In this document: in pieces, positions 11,848-24,097 of the stretch | How the letters are laid out: every line of letters begins with the position of its first letter | Numbering within the stretch: the first letter of the stretch is position 1 | Source of the DNA: Amborella trichopoda | Lineage: Eukaryota > Streptophyta > Magnoliopsida > Amborellales > Amborellaceae | Direction of reading: 5' to 3' | NCBI RefSeq assembly: GCF_000471905.2 | Contig: NW_006500320.1 | Location: forward strand, 265,387-329,386 | Length of the DNA stretch: 64,000 bases | Notes under the pieces: model-generated | Told to the model about the DNA's origin: nothing | The model's input: only the letters and a program-made list of their open reading frames with translations | The model's database searches: none | Program-made: the position numbers and the translations under genes

Positions 11848-12149
11848 TTTTTTAAAAAAGATGGATATGGATATGGATTAACATGTTTGAGTCTGTTATA
11901 CTTGTTTTTAAGAGATAAGAGAGATAGAATATAGTTTACTATTATTGTTTATTATTCCTTACGAGTTTGTACTTAAAAGGAAGAAGTTATTTCTTTGTAG
12001 ATAGATGTTATTAGATAATAAATAAAAAGTTTGATTTTGTTAAAATATATTAGGATGGACTCCCTTGCTAACCCAAATAAAGGGTATAATCTTTCACTGT
12101 TTCACCTAGTGTTTTAAAAAACGGCGAGTCGAACCGGACCCGCCCGGTT

Positions 12150-12430
12150 CGACTCGAAAACACGCGTGCCCGTGCCGGTTCCAACCGAAAACCGACAACC
12201 GCTCGATTTTAGAGTGGAACCATCGGTTCCCATCCGGTTCAGCCCGGTTCTATAGTGGAACCACCGGTTCCCTCCCGGTTCTATAGTGGAACCACCGGTT
12301 CCCGCCCGGTTCTATAGTGGAACCACCGGTTCCCGTCCTGTTATAGAGTGGAACCACCGATTCCCATCCGGTTCAGCCTAGTTCCATAGTGGAGCCGCCG
12401 GTTCCCATCCGGTTCAGCCCGATTCACACA
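12150..12430. repeat. Subterminal tandem repeat with CCGGTTC..GGAACC units
   Basis: A unit of about 30 bp, with CCCGGTTCTATAGTGGAACC at its core, recurs about six times with small changes. The unit is palindromic. Such clusters at hAT termini can be transposase-binding sites; that role is inferred here. Confidence 0.8.
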
Positions 12431-12439
12431 TGTAACACA

Positions 12440-12703
12440 TGACACGCACGTGCGAGCGTGCCCCACGCACACTCACACGCGCACACGGATGTCCGAGCGC
12501 ACGTGCGAGCGTACCCCACACACACTCACATGCGCACACGAGTGTCCGAGCGCACGTGCAAGCGTGCCCCACGCACACTCACACATGCACACATGTGTCC
12601 GAACGCACGTGCGAGCGTGCACCACACACACTCACATGCGCACACATGTGTCCGAGCGCACGTGCAAGCATGTCCCACACACACTCACACGCACATGCGA
12701 GGT
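12440..12703. repeat. 54-bp GC-rich minisatellite, about five units
   Basis: Units contain TGTCCGAGCGCACGTGCGAG, recurring near 12488, 12542, 12596 and 12650. Because 54 is a multiple of three, all three plus-strand frames stay open and give overlapping His/Thr/Arg/Cys-rich open frames of 90-125 codons. These are repeat artefacts, not genes. Confidence 0.85.
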
Positions 12704-14685
12704 TGCCCTAATATTTTTATACACATTTTACAATTCATATTGCATAGGTATTTATATACCAAATTTGAATACCCATCTTTCGATGTGGGATAATTCCCAA
12801 ACATCATTAAATGAAAACGAAATGTAAATATAATCTATTAATCAGTAATTTATAATCACATGTAGTTAAATGGCTTGATGGTTATGACTTTGAATTTTTT
12901 ACTTGTGTATATAGTGGTTGATATAAATATTTTTGTTGTTTTCGAATTCCATTGGGCATGTATTGCATTTTTGTTGTATATATAGTGGTTGTTATAAATA
13001 TAAATATTTTTGTTGTGTATATAGTGGTTGGTATAAATATAAATATTTTTGTAAATAATATAAAAGATATGAAAAAATAAAAAATATAAAAATTAATTTT
13101 TTATATAACCGTTAATTTTTGTTGTATATAGTGGTATAATTATTTTTGTAAATAATATGAAAGTTATAAAAAAAATAAAAATAAAAAGTTTATTTTATTT
13201 GAAATCTTCATCTTTCTACTAACAATCTCTTTTACTAAATTTATTACAGAAACCTAAAAAAATAAATATTTGAAAAATTGAAGTGTTATTTCCAAAATTT
13301 GTACACATTTTATTGATTTTTACATTGATAACCAAATATTTTATTTTATTTATGAATTTTTACATTATAAATCATGTAATGTACTATTTTTCTTACAGTT
13401 GTCAATAATGCATTTTTAATTATATAATATTATAAAATATTTTTAATTTGTTATTATTTGTCTAATAAATAATTATAAAATGTAAACTAATAATTATAAT
13501 TTCAGTATATAATATTATAATTTGTGAGGTTATAGTAATTTTGGATTATAGTTAGTTAGGCTGTAATAGTTTGGGTTTTTTTAGTGGGTTAGGGTTTTTT
13601 GCCAAAACGAGATTTTAATGGCCATTCTTTCATTGATTGGTCTACTCTTTATAATAGTCCATATATAATTATATATTTTATCCATGATAATTCTATGATT
13701 TTTTTTTTATGTGATGTAAATTTAATAGTTAAAATAAAATTATACAGGGAAAGAACGTCTCAATATTCACAAATTGATAAAAAAATAAAAGTTAATAATG
13801 TAGTACCCTCATTTTTTATTGGATTCTTAAAACACAACATTTATAATGAAATTTAATAATTTTTTCGGATTTTTTTGAAGCTTTAATCCTACCGATTCAG
13901 CCGATTCCCGATCCGGATCGCCGATTCGCCGATCCGGATCGATTTTTTAGGTGCCCGATCCAGGTCGCCAATCTGGATCGATTTTTGAGGTGCCCGATCC
14001 GGGTGACCAATCCTTTTTTTAAACCATTGGTTTTACCAAAACATAACCTTAATATAAATGACTGTATGGGATAAATTTTAGAAAAATCTAAACAATGTCG
14101 GGGAAGATGTTCGAATCAACGGCTGTGAAATGAAGTAGTGATTGCAGTTGTTGGATAATACTATTTGTGCAATAAGAAGGTGCTCACAACCATGAATATC
14201 TGACTTTATATTTTTTCGTAGAGATGAATAAAGGCCCACGACTGATTAGGAGTGTCGATCTTTAATGTGACAATCGCATTGTGATTCAAGAACTATGATC
14301 TAAAGATAATCCACATAATATTCGTATTTAGCTCGGTTTTTTTGGGTTTTACGATGAACTTGAAAAATAAATCGCAATTGAGCTCAATATCCTAGTTGTA
14401 TACTTCAAGATGAACACAAAGTATGTGATGAAATAGTTTATTAAAAAAAAATACCGAGGCACATGGTGGGACTACATCTCCAATTATTCATTTGGGCTCT
14501 GAATGATGTAAGCTTCAGGTCGACCTCCTCCCAACCCAGGGATGATTATGCAAATCAAAAAGCGATTTGCTTAATTTTTCATCTTTTTCTAAGACTTAAA
14601 ACGAATGTGTTATTTGTACTTTTTGGTTTTTTTAGGTTTATTCTTGTATTTTTTTTAATTTCAGAGATTTAAGGGGTAGAATTAA

Positions 14686-15569
14686 AGGAAATTATCACTA
14701 ATATACCTATATTTTAATCAAATCGGAAAAAAAACCTCGCCTACACCATTTTTCTCAATTTTAAGTTTTTTTTTACGAAAATACCCTTTACGATAGTTTT
14801 TTTACTGTAATAAACATTATGGTAATTTAAATACCATAATAAGTTGAAGGAGTATAACGGTAATTAAAATATCATAATCCCTTAAAGCAGTATTACGGTA
14901 ATTTAAATACAATAATACTCATTATAGTAATTAAAATACCGTAATACCTTAAAGTAGTATTACGGTAATTTAATTACCTTAATATTGCCCAACCCTCAAT
15001 ACAATGGATTTTCTACTCTCTCCAGTCTATTATTTATTTACTCCCTCAACAAAAATCTATGCTAACTATATTTTTCAAATCTCAAATTTTTAGGATATAA
15101 TGTCTACTTAATTTTATATGGTTCTCAAAATTTTAGAGCAAAACTACTTTTAAATAAGTGTTTTTTAGCGAGAGAGTAGATCCACAACATGCTCCCGTGG
15201 GAATATGGAATTTTTTAAAAGAAAGAAGGGTAGCCCTAATATTAGCTTCGATTTAAAGTTTTTCAAGCAATAGGAGGGTGGAAGTGACTTGGAAAGTATT
15301 ACGGTAAAGACTTCTCATACATTACGGTAATTAAATTTCCGTAATACTACTTTAAGGTATTACGGTATTTTAATTACCATAATACTCATTCAACTTATTA
15401 CGGTATTTAAATTACTGTAATATTCATTACGGTAAAAGACTATCATAAAATGTATTTTTGTCAAAAGAAATTTGAAAATTGAGAAAAATGGTGTAGGCGA
15501 GGTTTAGGAAAGTTGGGTTTTTTTTTTTTATTATTTATTAAAATGTAGGTGTATTAGCTATAATTTCCC
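14686..15569. mobile_element. 884-bp foldback element, Mutator-like (copy 2)
   Basis: It is the same family as 3806-4588. The left end is AGGAAATTATCACTAATATA and the right end is TAGCTATAATTTCCC, with arms sharing CCTCGCCTACACCATTTTTC and its complement. A perfect 9-bp duplication, TAGAATTAA, flanks it (14677-14685 and 15570-15578). The interior is built from many short ATTACGGTAATTTAA-like palindromes on both arms. No coding capacity. Confidence 0.85.
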
Positions 15570-15796
15570 TAGAATTAAAAGTTTTTTTTATTTTAAATAT
15601 GGATATAGATAGGGATTAACATAGGGTGGACTCCCTTGCAATTCTAGTGAGAGAGTATAATATCTCAACTCTTTAATTTTATTTTATTTCATGCTTTATT
15701 ATTTTTCTCCCTGCACCAAGTGCATACCATGAAACCATTTTTTTTTTACTACAATAAGGTTACAATTATTTATGAAATCATTTTTTTTACTACAAT

Positions 15797-15952
15797 GAGG
15801 TCACAATTATTTATGGCCATTGGATGTGAAATTTAATAGATTGACGTGTGTCATCACATTCAAGAAATTTTATTTTGAATTTTGTGCTCAACTAAATATA
15901 CATCTCCAACCACACAATTTTACATCGAATGGTCAATAATGATTGTTCCCTC
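15797..15952. mobile_element. MITE-3 family copy (about 156 bp)
   Basis: The left arm GAGGTCACAATTATTTATGG continues with CCATTGGATGTGAAATTTAA. It pairs with a right arm containing CAATTTTACATCGAATGGTC and GATTGTTCCCTC. Relatives lie at 37631-37784, 49873-50072 and 62911-63074. A 40-bp block next to it (15749-15790) repeats the start of the left arm. Ends are approximate. Confidence 0.65.
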
Positions 15953-16174
15953 CTTATATCAAAAGCAAATGATATCATTATATACATTTCCATATCTAAA
16001 ACATTCACGCCTTTTTGTTTTTTGAAAAAGTGTTTGGTTAGGCAATCGGAAGAAATCCACCTTAAAGATTGACGTTTGGGTCCAAAGTTTTGGGATATGT
16101 TAATCTCAACTATAGTGTTGATTATGAATATGAAATCTTTATTTCATAAATATTTTTAAAAATCATTATTTTTT

Positions 16175-16658
16175 GGACACGGTTTCTATGAGTTCGTATA
16201 GAAATGAGTCTCTTTTTAAAAATCTATTTTTGAGATGTATTTTTAGACCCAATTCTTAATGACATATAATCTCTAACGTGGAGATCATGAATATGAAAAT
16301 ATAAATAGATTTTAAAATTTTATATATATAAAAAAAGAGTAATGATTTTATGAGACCCTCTCACACCTATGTGTGTAGGACCCAAAATGATCGCCATTAA
16401 ATGTGGCACAAATCTCTAAAAAAGTTATCACTTGGGTGAGAGATTTGATTTTTTTAGAGAACTGTACCAAATTTAATGGTGATCATTTGATGTCCTACTA
16501 CACACATGGGTGTGGGAGGGTTTCGCAGGATCATTACTCAAAAAAAAATTAGACTGTTAGTTTCAACTGTTTTTAGGTGGACCATCTATTTGCATCCATC
16601 TTGTACTTAAGGGGATGTATATATAGATATGCGTTCCCAATACATGAAACAATTTTTC
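16175..16658 (+). mobile_element. Mutator-like MITE (MITE-1 copy b), interrupted by MITE-2
   Basis: It begins GGACACGGTTTCTATG and ends AACAATTTTTC, with flanks TTATTTTTT at 16166-16174 and 16659-16667 (9 bp, low complexity). Removing the 203-bp nested element leaves about 281 bp, close to the 300-309 bp of intact copies. Confidence 0.75.
16337..16539. mobile_element. MITE-2, complete 203-bp copy nested in MITE-1 copy b
   Basis: The terminal inverted repeats are about 83 bp each: the left arm starts GAGTAATGATTTTATGAGAC and the right arm ends with the complement of GAGTAATGATCCTGCGAAAC. It is flanked by A-runs of 7 and 9, consistent with insertion into an A-tract. Other copies: 1-75 (cut by the window edge) and 42462-42592. 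Confidence 0.85.
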
Positions 16659-16851
16659 TTATTTTTTTAATATATTTTTCCAATGTCCATTCTGAGGTAT
16701 AATGGGAGCACCATTATTTTACTGACAAACTCATTATGTCTGTAAATTTATTGTGATACTTAATTTTTTGGGTAACAAGGTATTGCTCCAGTTGTTGTAT
16801 ATTTACGTTGCTTTGGATTTGTTCTATTACCTTTCACTGGACAATCTGATT

Positions 16852-17772
16852 TCACGGTGAGAAATTCCTTTTGGTGAGTTTATTGATATGAGAAATTTTT
16901 TGAGTATTTTTAGCTGATTATATTTATATGGACAGATGTTTTATTCTATGGTGATTTATTATAGGGAAAAGTTTATATAGAGCAGAGGCTCTAAACAATC
17001 AAATTTGAGCTTACTTCAAGAATTTCACTAGAAGAAGTTGTTTTGATGCCCAAATATCCTCAAATTGATCATCTCGACACCAAGATGTATGGATATGAGA
17101 AAAAAAATGGATTTCAAGTTTTGAAAATAGTGTATTTTGTAACACATTTTTGAACCGTCAATTTTCAAGATTTTCAAGTTTTCATAGGAGTGTTGATCTA
17201 CACTATTTTTTAAGCTTTAAAGCTTTAAACTTTACAAGTAAAGATGAAAGTATATTTTAAGACTATCACAAGATTTCCAGTATTGAAACCACGTTTCTCG
17301 ATACTATTTGAAGGTAAGCTCTAATTTGATTGTTTAGACCATGGGCTCTATACAAACCGCACCGTTGTTAAATTACCTTGCTTAGAGACTGGACAGTTTG
17401 TTTTAACCAATCCATTGCAGAACTAATGGTTATGTATCAACACCTTATTTTTCTCTCTTTTTTTTTTTTCGGTTGGTGTCGATGCAGATTGGATAGTCTG
17501 TATAATGATTAGCTGTGCATCTTCTTCATATGTTAAATGCGAAGTAACTTGGGCCATTACTTAATTACATGTAAAATTCTGTTGTTTGGTGTGAATTCTA
17601 ATCGCTCTATGTGTGTGCGGAAAGAGAGATAGAGAGAACATATACATGTGTGTCGGTCTTTTTTCACATTGAGAAATTCCCTTTAGTGAGTTTATTGAGG
17701 ATGATTTGAGAAATTTTTTTATTTTTCTGCTTATTATATTTATGTAGAAAGGTGTTTTGTTCTATGGTGATT
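16852..17772 (+). repeat. Direct repeat pair of about 117 bp bracketing a TIR element
   Basis: 16852-16968 and 17655-17772 share GAGAAATTCC, GTGAGTTTATTGA and TCTATGGTGATTTAT with moderate divergence. The 387-bp element at 16971-17357 starts at the right edge of the first copy. The origin is unclear. Confidence 0.65.
16971..17357. mobile_element. 387-bp TIR element (family T, copy 1)
   Basis: The left end (from GTTTATATAGAGC) and right end (CTCTATACAAAC) form a terminal inverted repeat of about 38 bp whose core is CTAAACAATCAAAT. The middle resembles 22931-23275 throughout, with shared blocks CTCAAATTGATCA, TTTTCAAGTTTTCATAG and GAAACCACG. No coding capacity and no clear target duplication. 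Confidence 0.75.
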
Positions 17773-19870
17773 TATAAATCGATCTCCTGTTTGTACACTT
17801 GAAAGGGGGAAATGTTTGTGGGGTGACTGCTCATCTTTAATGATATATAGAAATCATGAATACGCATGTAAGTTCAAGAAGGCTCTCTATCACTTGAAAT
17901 TTAGAAGTCTTAGGTATATAGGGGGACAAGTGGAGATGACTAATAATACCCCGAAATGATAGGCACATAATCGACCTAAAAATGCTTTAGTGATATTGAT
18001 TGTGCTAGAAATTCCTATGCTTATAGAACAGTAAGTATGGGCCTTGCTTGTCCCTGCAAATTCTGAGATTTTATTGAGGATCTCTGTATTTTATTTTCTT
18101 ATGAAATACCCGTTGTTCTTGATGTTCTACCACTTCCTAAGTAATCATATTTCATATGCAATTATATTTTACTTTTGTTGCACTCTATTGTCTGATGCAC
18201 TCCCAGTGGCTTGTAAGTTATTGTATTCTGTCTGCAAATCTAGGGCCTAATTTGTGTTAATTCTGAATTTTTATTGAGAATCAATGTACTTTATCTTATT
18301 AGGCTTCAACTTTTAAATAAAAAATTTCAAACAAAATATTATTATTATCACATGTATGTTTCCAGAGTTCATGACCAGTTTTTGTGGAAACCTGAATATC
18401 AAGCTACTATAATGCGAATTGTGCGACTAAAATTAGTATATATTTTATGTGCATTGGAGATAATATTCATGTTTATTTTTCTCAAACTGGTATGTAATTT
18501 TAGTATTTTATTTAAGTGTATTGAAGACAATATTCATGTTTCTTTTTATCGACATGGCATGTAATAGGATTTACGTGGTAGAATATTTGGGCAGGTCAAT
18601 GGAAGTAGGTTTACTTGATACCTTTTGACAAGCATAAATGACAACTTGTGACATGCTATTTGTCTGTTCAAGGGATTTGCCTTATTCTAGTTGCTCACAA
18701 ATTTTATTGGTTCTTTGGATTTCCTAAACTGAGAGTTGCTTGCTATTTGTTTTTTCATTTCAAAGTTTTCCATCTCATAAATAAATACTCAATATAAATA
18801 GCTTCTCAATGTCCTATCATTTGGGTCTTATTTTAATATTGATTGATTCTTGGGCCTCGCAATGTCATCTGCTTCCACAAGTAATAGAAGACATCCGTAT
18901 GTATGATAATATAGAATGTGCCCTCAAAGCATCTTCAAGGCCATCTAACCTGAATAGGTTGTATTGTAAGTGTGGATTATTTGAATTCTTTCAAATGGTG
19001 TGACGAATATGTTATTGTTGCGAACAATAATGTCAATTTAAAACGTCACAATACACAACAATCAAATCAAACCAATGAATCACAATAATGTGTCATGGTC
19101 AATCAAGATGCGAGTGCTATTCATGAAATGATGCTAAGTGAATTAGGATGCTTGTAACATTTTTTGTTTTTCTTATGTGTAACCAATAGTTGCTTATTTG
19201 TATTTATCTTTGTTATTTTTGTATTCATTTGATAGCCCTACAAGAAACAAGGCAAGCTCTCGATTTGGTGTATTTTTCTTCATTAAATAGCACCAAGCAA
19301 AACTTTGACAAATATTTTATTGTTTTTCATCTGGTGATTTCTTCTAATTTGGTTACTCCCATATCATTCGCAGAAATATGGGCACCAAAGAGAGAGACCA
19401 CCTCCAAGTACTAAAACAAATATAGGCACTAAACCAAACGGTAACAATCACTGTAGAAAGAGAGAGACGCGCTTGTTTAGAGAGCCCCCAGTTTTAGCGT
19501 CAAAACAAACACTTGGTCATATATTCACACAATCTTTTGCTATCAAATAAGAGTAAACACTGCGTTCTGTTGATTTGTGCTCCATCCCTCCCATCTAGGA
19601 AAGAAAACGGTGTCCTACTAAAATAAGCTCAATATTGGGCGGAAGTTAATGTTTTTCGTTTTTTTTTTGGCATCATTTTTAGAAATAATTAGCAGATTTC
19701 AAATGCGTCAATGGGAATGGAAACCTAAACTGACAGCTGAGGCTCAAGTGGTATTACCATCACGACTTCAACTCATTCCAAACCAGAGGTTAAATTACTC
19801 CATTAGAAGTGTCATTTATCAGTCATTGCTGCGCAATTTGTACCTTCCTCAAGGAAATATTTGGAGCTTA
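17358..19870. other. Gene-free AT-rich interval
   Basis: No convincing gene is seen. The short open frames in it have no recognisable domain or supporting splice context. At 18435-18560 a unit of about 65 bp with AATATTCATGTTT is duplicated in tandem. Confidence 0.5.
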
Positions 19871-19871
19871 A

Positions 19872-19957
19872 GGTTATTACAAAGATTTACAGTATTGAAA
19901 CCACATTTCTCGACGCTATTTGAATGTGCATTTTATTTTGATTATTTAGAGCCTCGA
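19872..19957. mobile_element. Fragment of a family T element
   Basis: The sequence CAGTATTGAAACCACATTTC and the following GATTATTTAGAGCCTCG match the right end of copy 1 (17270-17345). The complement of the last part also matches the left end of copy 2, including GTGCATTTTATTTTGATT. It sits inside a 157-codon open frame at 19649-20122, which is therefore not counted as a gene. Confidence 0.65.
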
Positions 19958-22930
19958 CTTCGCACCCATAATAAACAATCAGACACCTTAATAAACCATG
20001 CACTATTTTCTTTCCCGATATTATTCCAAGCTTCATCAGATGTGAAAAGAGGGGTTCTTTTGGAAAATATGCCTAATTGCCAAACCTTCAAAATCTGGAC
20101 CTTTGGGTACATGAATAAATAGAACAGCTGTTTTTTGTGGGGTCTAGGCAACAGTGATTATGAGTTCACCATTCATGGAGAACTTATGAACGATGAGGGT
20201 GAGATAGAAAAGGGATGGGTGATAAAAAATAGTTATTGAAATGGTGCTAGATGAGGAGAGGTGTGATGAGTTTAAGACCTACCCAAAATGGGGTATTATT
20301 ATCTAAGCCTCCATTGCACTTGAACCCTTTTCTTCTTTCTCTGTTTTTTTTTTTTTTTTAAGTCACCAGGGGAAATGGCCCCTACCCGATTTTTATAAAT
20401 AAGTAGAGAAGCAAAGTACAACTCAGTTTAACATCCCTATTGTAAGGAATTTGGGCAACATCCATAAGTAGATGAAGAATATTAATGCAATCGGACGGTC
20501 TTGTACGTCAAATGGTGACATCAAAGGAAAACCATGACTTTCTTGGCAAAAGAATTGACCATCATTGCACTTGATAGTGTAAATTAAAGCCCCTCTTTTA
20601 TGGTCTTACTAACAGTTTAGATGCATATAAATGTTGAAGAAGCAGGGGGGGCACCACCTTTTACTTTCTTATCACAGTCCTCACATATAAAGGAACCAAC
20701 TCAATATTTCTCCTAGTCCACAACCGCACTGATTTTCATTGTCCACAAACAAGGGGTACTCTTCTACCCTAAAAATAGGGGCTTCGGCTTTTCATATATC
20801 GATGAACATGTTGTCTAGGTTTTTTGGTTTAAATCCAAGGCTCTATTTTATGAAAAAGAAAGTGCACGTTTTAGCACGCTTCTCCATCCTCAATTGCAAT
20901 CCATTAAATGGTTATTAAGAAGATTGAGAAATATTTAATTTTAGTGCGAGAAGGTCATAATCATCCATAACGATCATATATAAAATCAATTATTTAGTAG
21001 TATATTATTGCAAGCACTCAAATCTAAAAAAACATTTATTTTGCAATGCACTTCTATGAACATCTTGGGGGCAATCATGATCCTTAAGTACGATGCGATC
21101 GTGATCCTTACGTACGATAGCTAACAATCTCGTTATGTACCACCCCTTGAGTTTTACCTAACAAACAATAATATACATAATGGAATTCCTATTCTTGATA
21201 TATACCGGTCACAAATACCTTCAGCCATCAGATGTAAAATCAGATAACTTGAGATCTCTTGTATGCCCGTTTACATTAAAATAAAAAATTTATTCGACTC
21301 TGATCTAAGCCGGGATAGTACCCTCAACTAAAAGACTTCAACTGCAGCCAACAGTACACCCCTAAAAATCTTAGAGTTGAGATGTCTCACATGCCCGGTA
21401 AACTCAAAAAGATAAATGAAGAAAAAATCTTGGACTTTGACGTAGGCAGTGATAGTATCCTCAGCTACCGGTCTTTGAGTGAAGCTAATAATGCAAAAAA
21501 AAGATTTGCTACTCCCTCAGGAGTATATCATCCATTTTACTCTATCTGGCAAAACACATGTTAAAAGATACTTTTTAGATTTTCAAATTTTGGGGATGTA
21601 ATCTATACATCTATAAATACAATCATCCCAATAAAAGAAATATTCAAAATAAACTCTCTGTGTAGGAAATAATATGTACTAAAGAAAAACAAATGCTTCA
21701 AGATTGAATAGAAACCATCTATTTTTTGAAAAGCTAGATCTAATTGTCACAAGCCTTAAAATTAAAATTTTTATTGTAAAAAATAATTATCCAGTAGTTC
21801 TTACGTGCTTTCCAAAATTTTAAACTGAAAAAATTATATGTTCCCATGAAAAAATTGAAAAATTTTTGAGTGAGGGGGTAGATACACAATATATGCTCCC
21901 ACGAAAGTATAATATACGGCCCTACTTACAAGAAAAATAAAAGAGTTTAACAATGGTTTATCAAAGTTTAACAAACTTATTGTATACTTATGCTAACAAA
22001 AACAAAAGTATAGAAACATCTGTCATTAAAAGTAAAGTGGAGAGCAAAGTGTGTGCACTAAAGACTCAAACCATTGGTTTTCACCACTCTCTCTTCTCTC
22101 TGGACCAGTGGGTCAAGAGAAGATCTTCTTTTCATTAAAAGGAAAAGCAAAATATTAAGCTCCAAACTCCAAAACCCAGGGACTTACTTTGGGGCCCGAA
22201 CCAATGCCCGAACCTAACTGGCCCCGTCACTTTATTTCATCGATGTTAATTAATAATGAAACCTCGTAAAATGTATTAAGTGATAAAGACGACAATTATT
22301 ATGGGTTAAGAAGAGAAGGTGAATGCTTTGATTACGTGGCATGAACTTGGACTACGTGGCGCTGTGTTCTCCGTATCCGCCGGCAGTGGTGGAGGGTGCC
22401 CCTCTGCCTCTCCTCTTTTATTTTCTCTCTCAATTGCTTCTCTACTTATATTTTTATTCGTCTCACTTATATATATATATATATATTTTTTTTATTTTTT
22501 TCAAATGATTTTAAAAATCATCAAAATTACCCGCGTTTGCTCTAAAATTAACACCATTGCGATGTTAGATGAAGTCACCAAAAAAATAAGGCTTAGGTTT
22601 TATGAAAACAAAATAAACCCTAAACTCAAATCCTTGTCTGAAAAATAATTTCAGCAACGGAAATCACGATGGCTCTAAAATTAATTTTCAATGCCGACAA
22701 TGAAATTTGAAACTAAAAAAATAATATAGATCTTGCGGATTTATGAACACTTATTTTTTAGAGCGAAATGGATAATATAGATAATTTGTTGTAATATACA
22801 TTTTTTTGAAAGTTTGAAATAGATTTTTTTTTACAACCATAATGTTCAAGCCAAAATGAGCAATGTAAAAGTTTCCTTATGCTTGAATTACAATTTTCGA
22901 CCAAAGGTGAGGCTTTACTTATTGGAAAAA
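19958..22930. other. Gene-free interval
   Basis: No gene is seen. The complement of 20350-20430 has a weak resemblance to the 3' region of plant LINEs, too degraded to call. The rest is AT-rich unique-looking DNA with scattered short frames. Confidence 0.45.
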
Positions 22931-23275
22931 GTTTATATAAGTACGAGGCTCTAAACAATCAAAATAAAATGCACATAAAAAAAATTCATTATAAGAGGTC
23001 ATTTTGATGTACAAATATCTTCAAATTGATCACCTCGACATCAAGATAAATATAAGAAAAAAAAATAAAAAAATTAAAGTTTTAAAAATAGTGCATCATA
23101 TAATAGGACAGTTAATTTTCAATATTTTTAAGTTTTCATAGATTTACTCAATCTACACTTATTTTAAAACTTTAAATTTTATAACTAGATATAAAAATAT
23201 ATTTTAAAGCTATCACAAAAACTTCAGGTAACGAAACCACGCTTCGCTTTGATTGTTTAGAAACTTGGCTCTAAC
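22931..23275. mobile_element. About 345-bp TIR element (family T, copy 2)
   Basis: It starts GTTTATATAAGTACGAGGCT and ends GATTGTTTAGAAACTTGGCT then CTA. The inner CTCTAAACAATCAAA and its inverse are the same terminal repeats as in 16971-17357. It lies about 0.8 kb upstream of the LRR gene. Confidence 0.75.
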
Positions 23276-24003
23276 CGGAAAAAGAATGAACGGCCAATTC
23301 TTTAAAACTAGTTGGGCTGAAGATGCAAGCGATGTGCATTTTTAGACATTTTATCTCACCTCTTTTCTCTTCTATTTTATTTATTTATTATTTTGGTAGG
23401 AATCGAAGTCATTTCTCCCTCCTCTCGACTCTCTCTCTCTCTTTCACTCACGTGGTCCTCGTTGGCACCGATGTCGCTGAGTTGTACAACCCATCCGAGC
23501 CCATGGCTCGGTAGGCCAGGCAGGCTCGGAGAACCGTTTGCTTGGTCCAAACCGCAGCGAATAAAGTAGTCGGTAAACAATAGCAAAGGCCAAAAACAAA
23601 GGGGCAAAAATAGAGTTCGAGGTTGGGGCCATGGACGCTCATTGATTATGGCTTCAGAGGGAAGCTAAAATGATATGAGAGAGAGAGAGAGAGAAGAGAG
23701 AAGAGAGAGAAAGCTTGGCTTCCAAGACACCAGCAACAACTAAACCTACTCTTGTTCATCATCTTCTGTTTCCCCTCTCCAAAACTTCTCTCTCTCATTT
23801 TACTTCTTCTTCATCTGCTACTGCTTTTTTTTTTATGATTCTGCTACTTATTGTTTAGTTGGTACAGGAAAAATAAAACCCATCACGCAACTTTGCACGA
23901 GAAGCTCCACTGTAAAGCTAAGAAGAAAGCAGAGACCCTCAGAGTTTCACCCGTGATCCACCGAGCTTTAACACTCAATACCTTCTCTCTCTCTCTCGCT
24001 CTG

Positions 24004-24012
24004 TTATATATA
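24004..24012 (+). promoter_or_regulatory. TATA box of the LRR gene
   Basis: TTATATATA lies 86 bp before the ATG at 24098, directly after a CT-rich tract (23983-24002). The tract resembles a plant pyrimidine patch, and the spacing implies a 5'UTR of about 60 nt. The start site is inferred. Confidence 0.6.
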
Positions 24013-24097
24013 CAACCAAGTTGAGCTCACAAAAACCATAGGTAGAGAGAGAAAACAGAGAGACTGAATAGAGTTATTGAGAGAAAAGGGAGAGATT

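Larger units (their letters stand above)
12107..14029. mobile_element. Non-autonomous hAT-like element of 1.9 kb with internal minisatellites
   Basis: The left end TAGTGTTTTAAAAAACGG and right end TTTTTTTAAACCATTG form a hAT-type terminal inverted repeat. The flanks GTTTCACC (12099-12106) and GTTTTACC (14030-14037) are an 8-bp target duplication with one mismatch. Both subterminal zones are made of short GC-rich repeats: CCGGTTC/GGAACC units on the left and GATCCGGATCG units on the right. A 54-bp tandem lies at 12440-12703 and the centre is AT-rich. No transposase frame is present. Confidence 0.75.

Noticed and set aside
19649-20122. 157-codon open frame
   Set aside because: Its middle is a fragment of a TIR element, and it has no domain, splice or promoter support.
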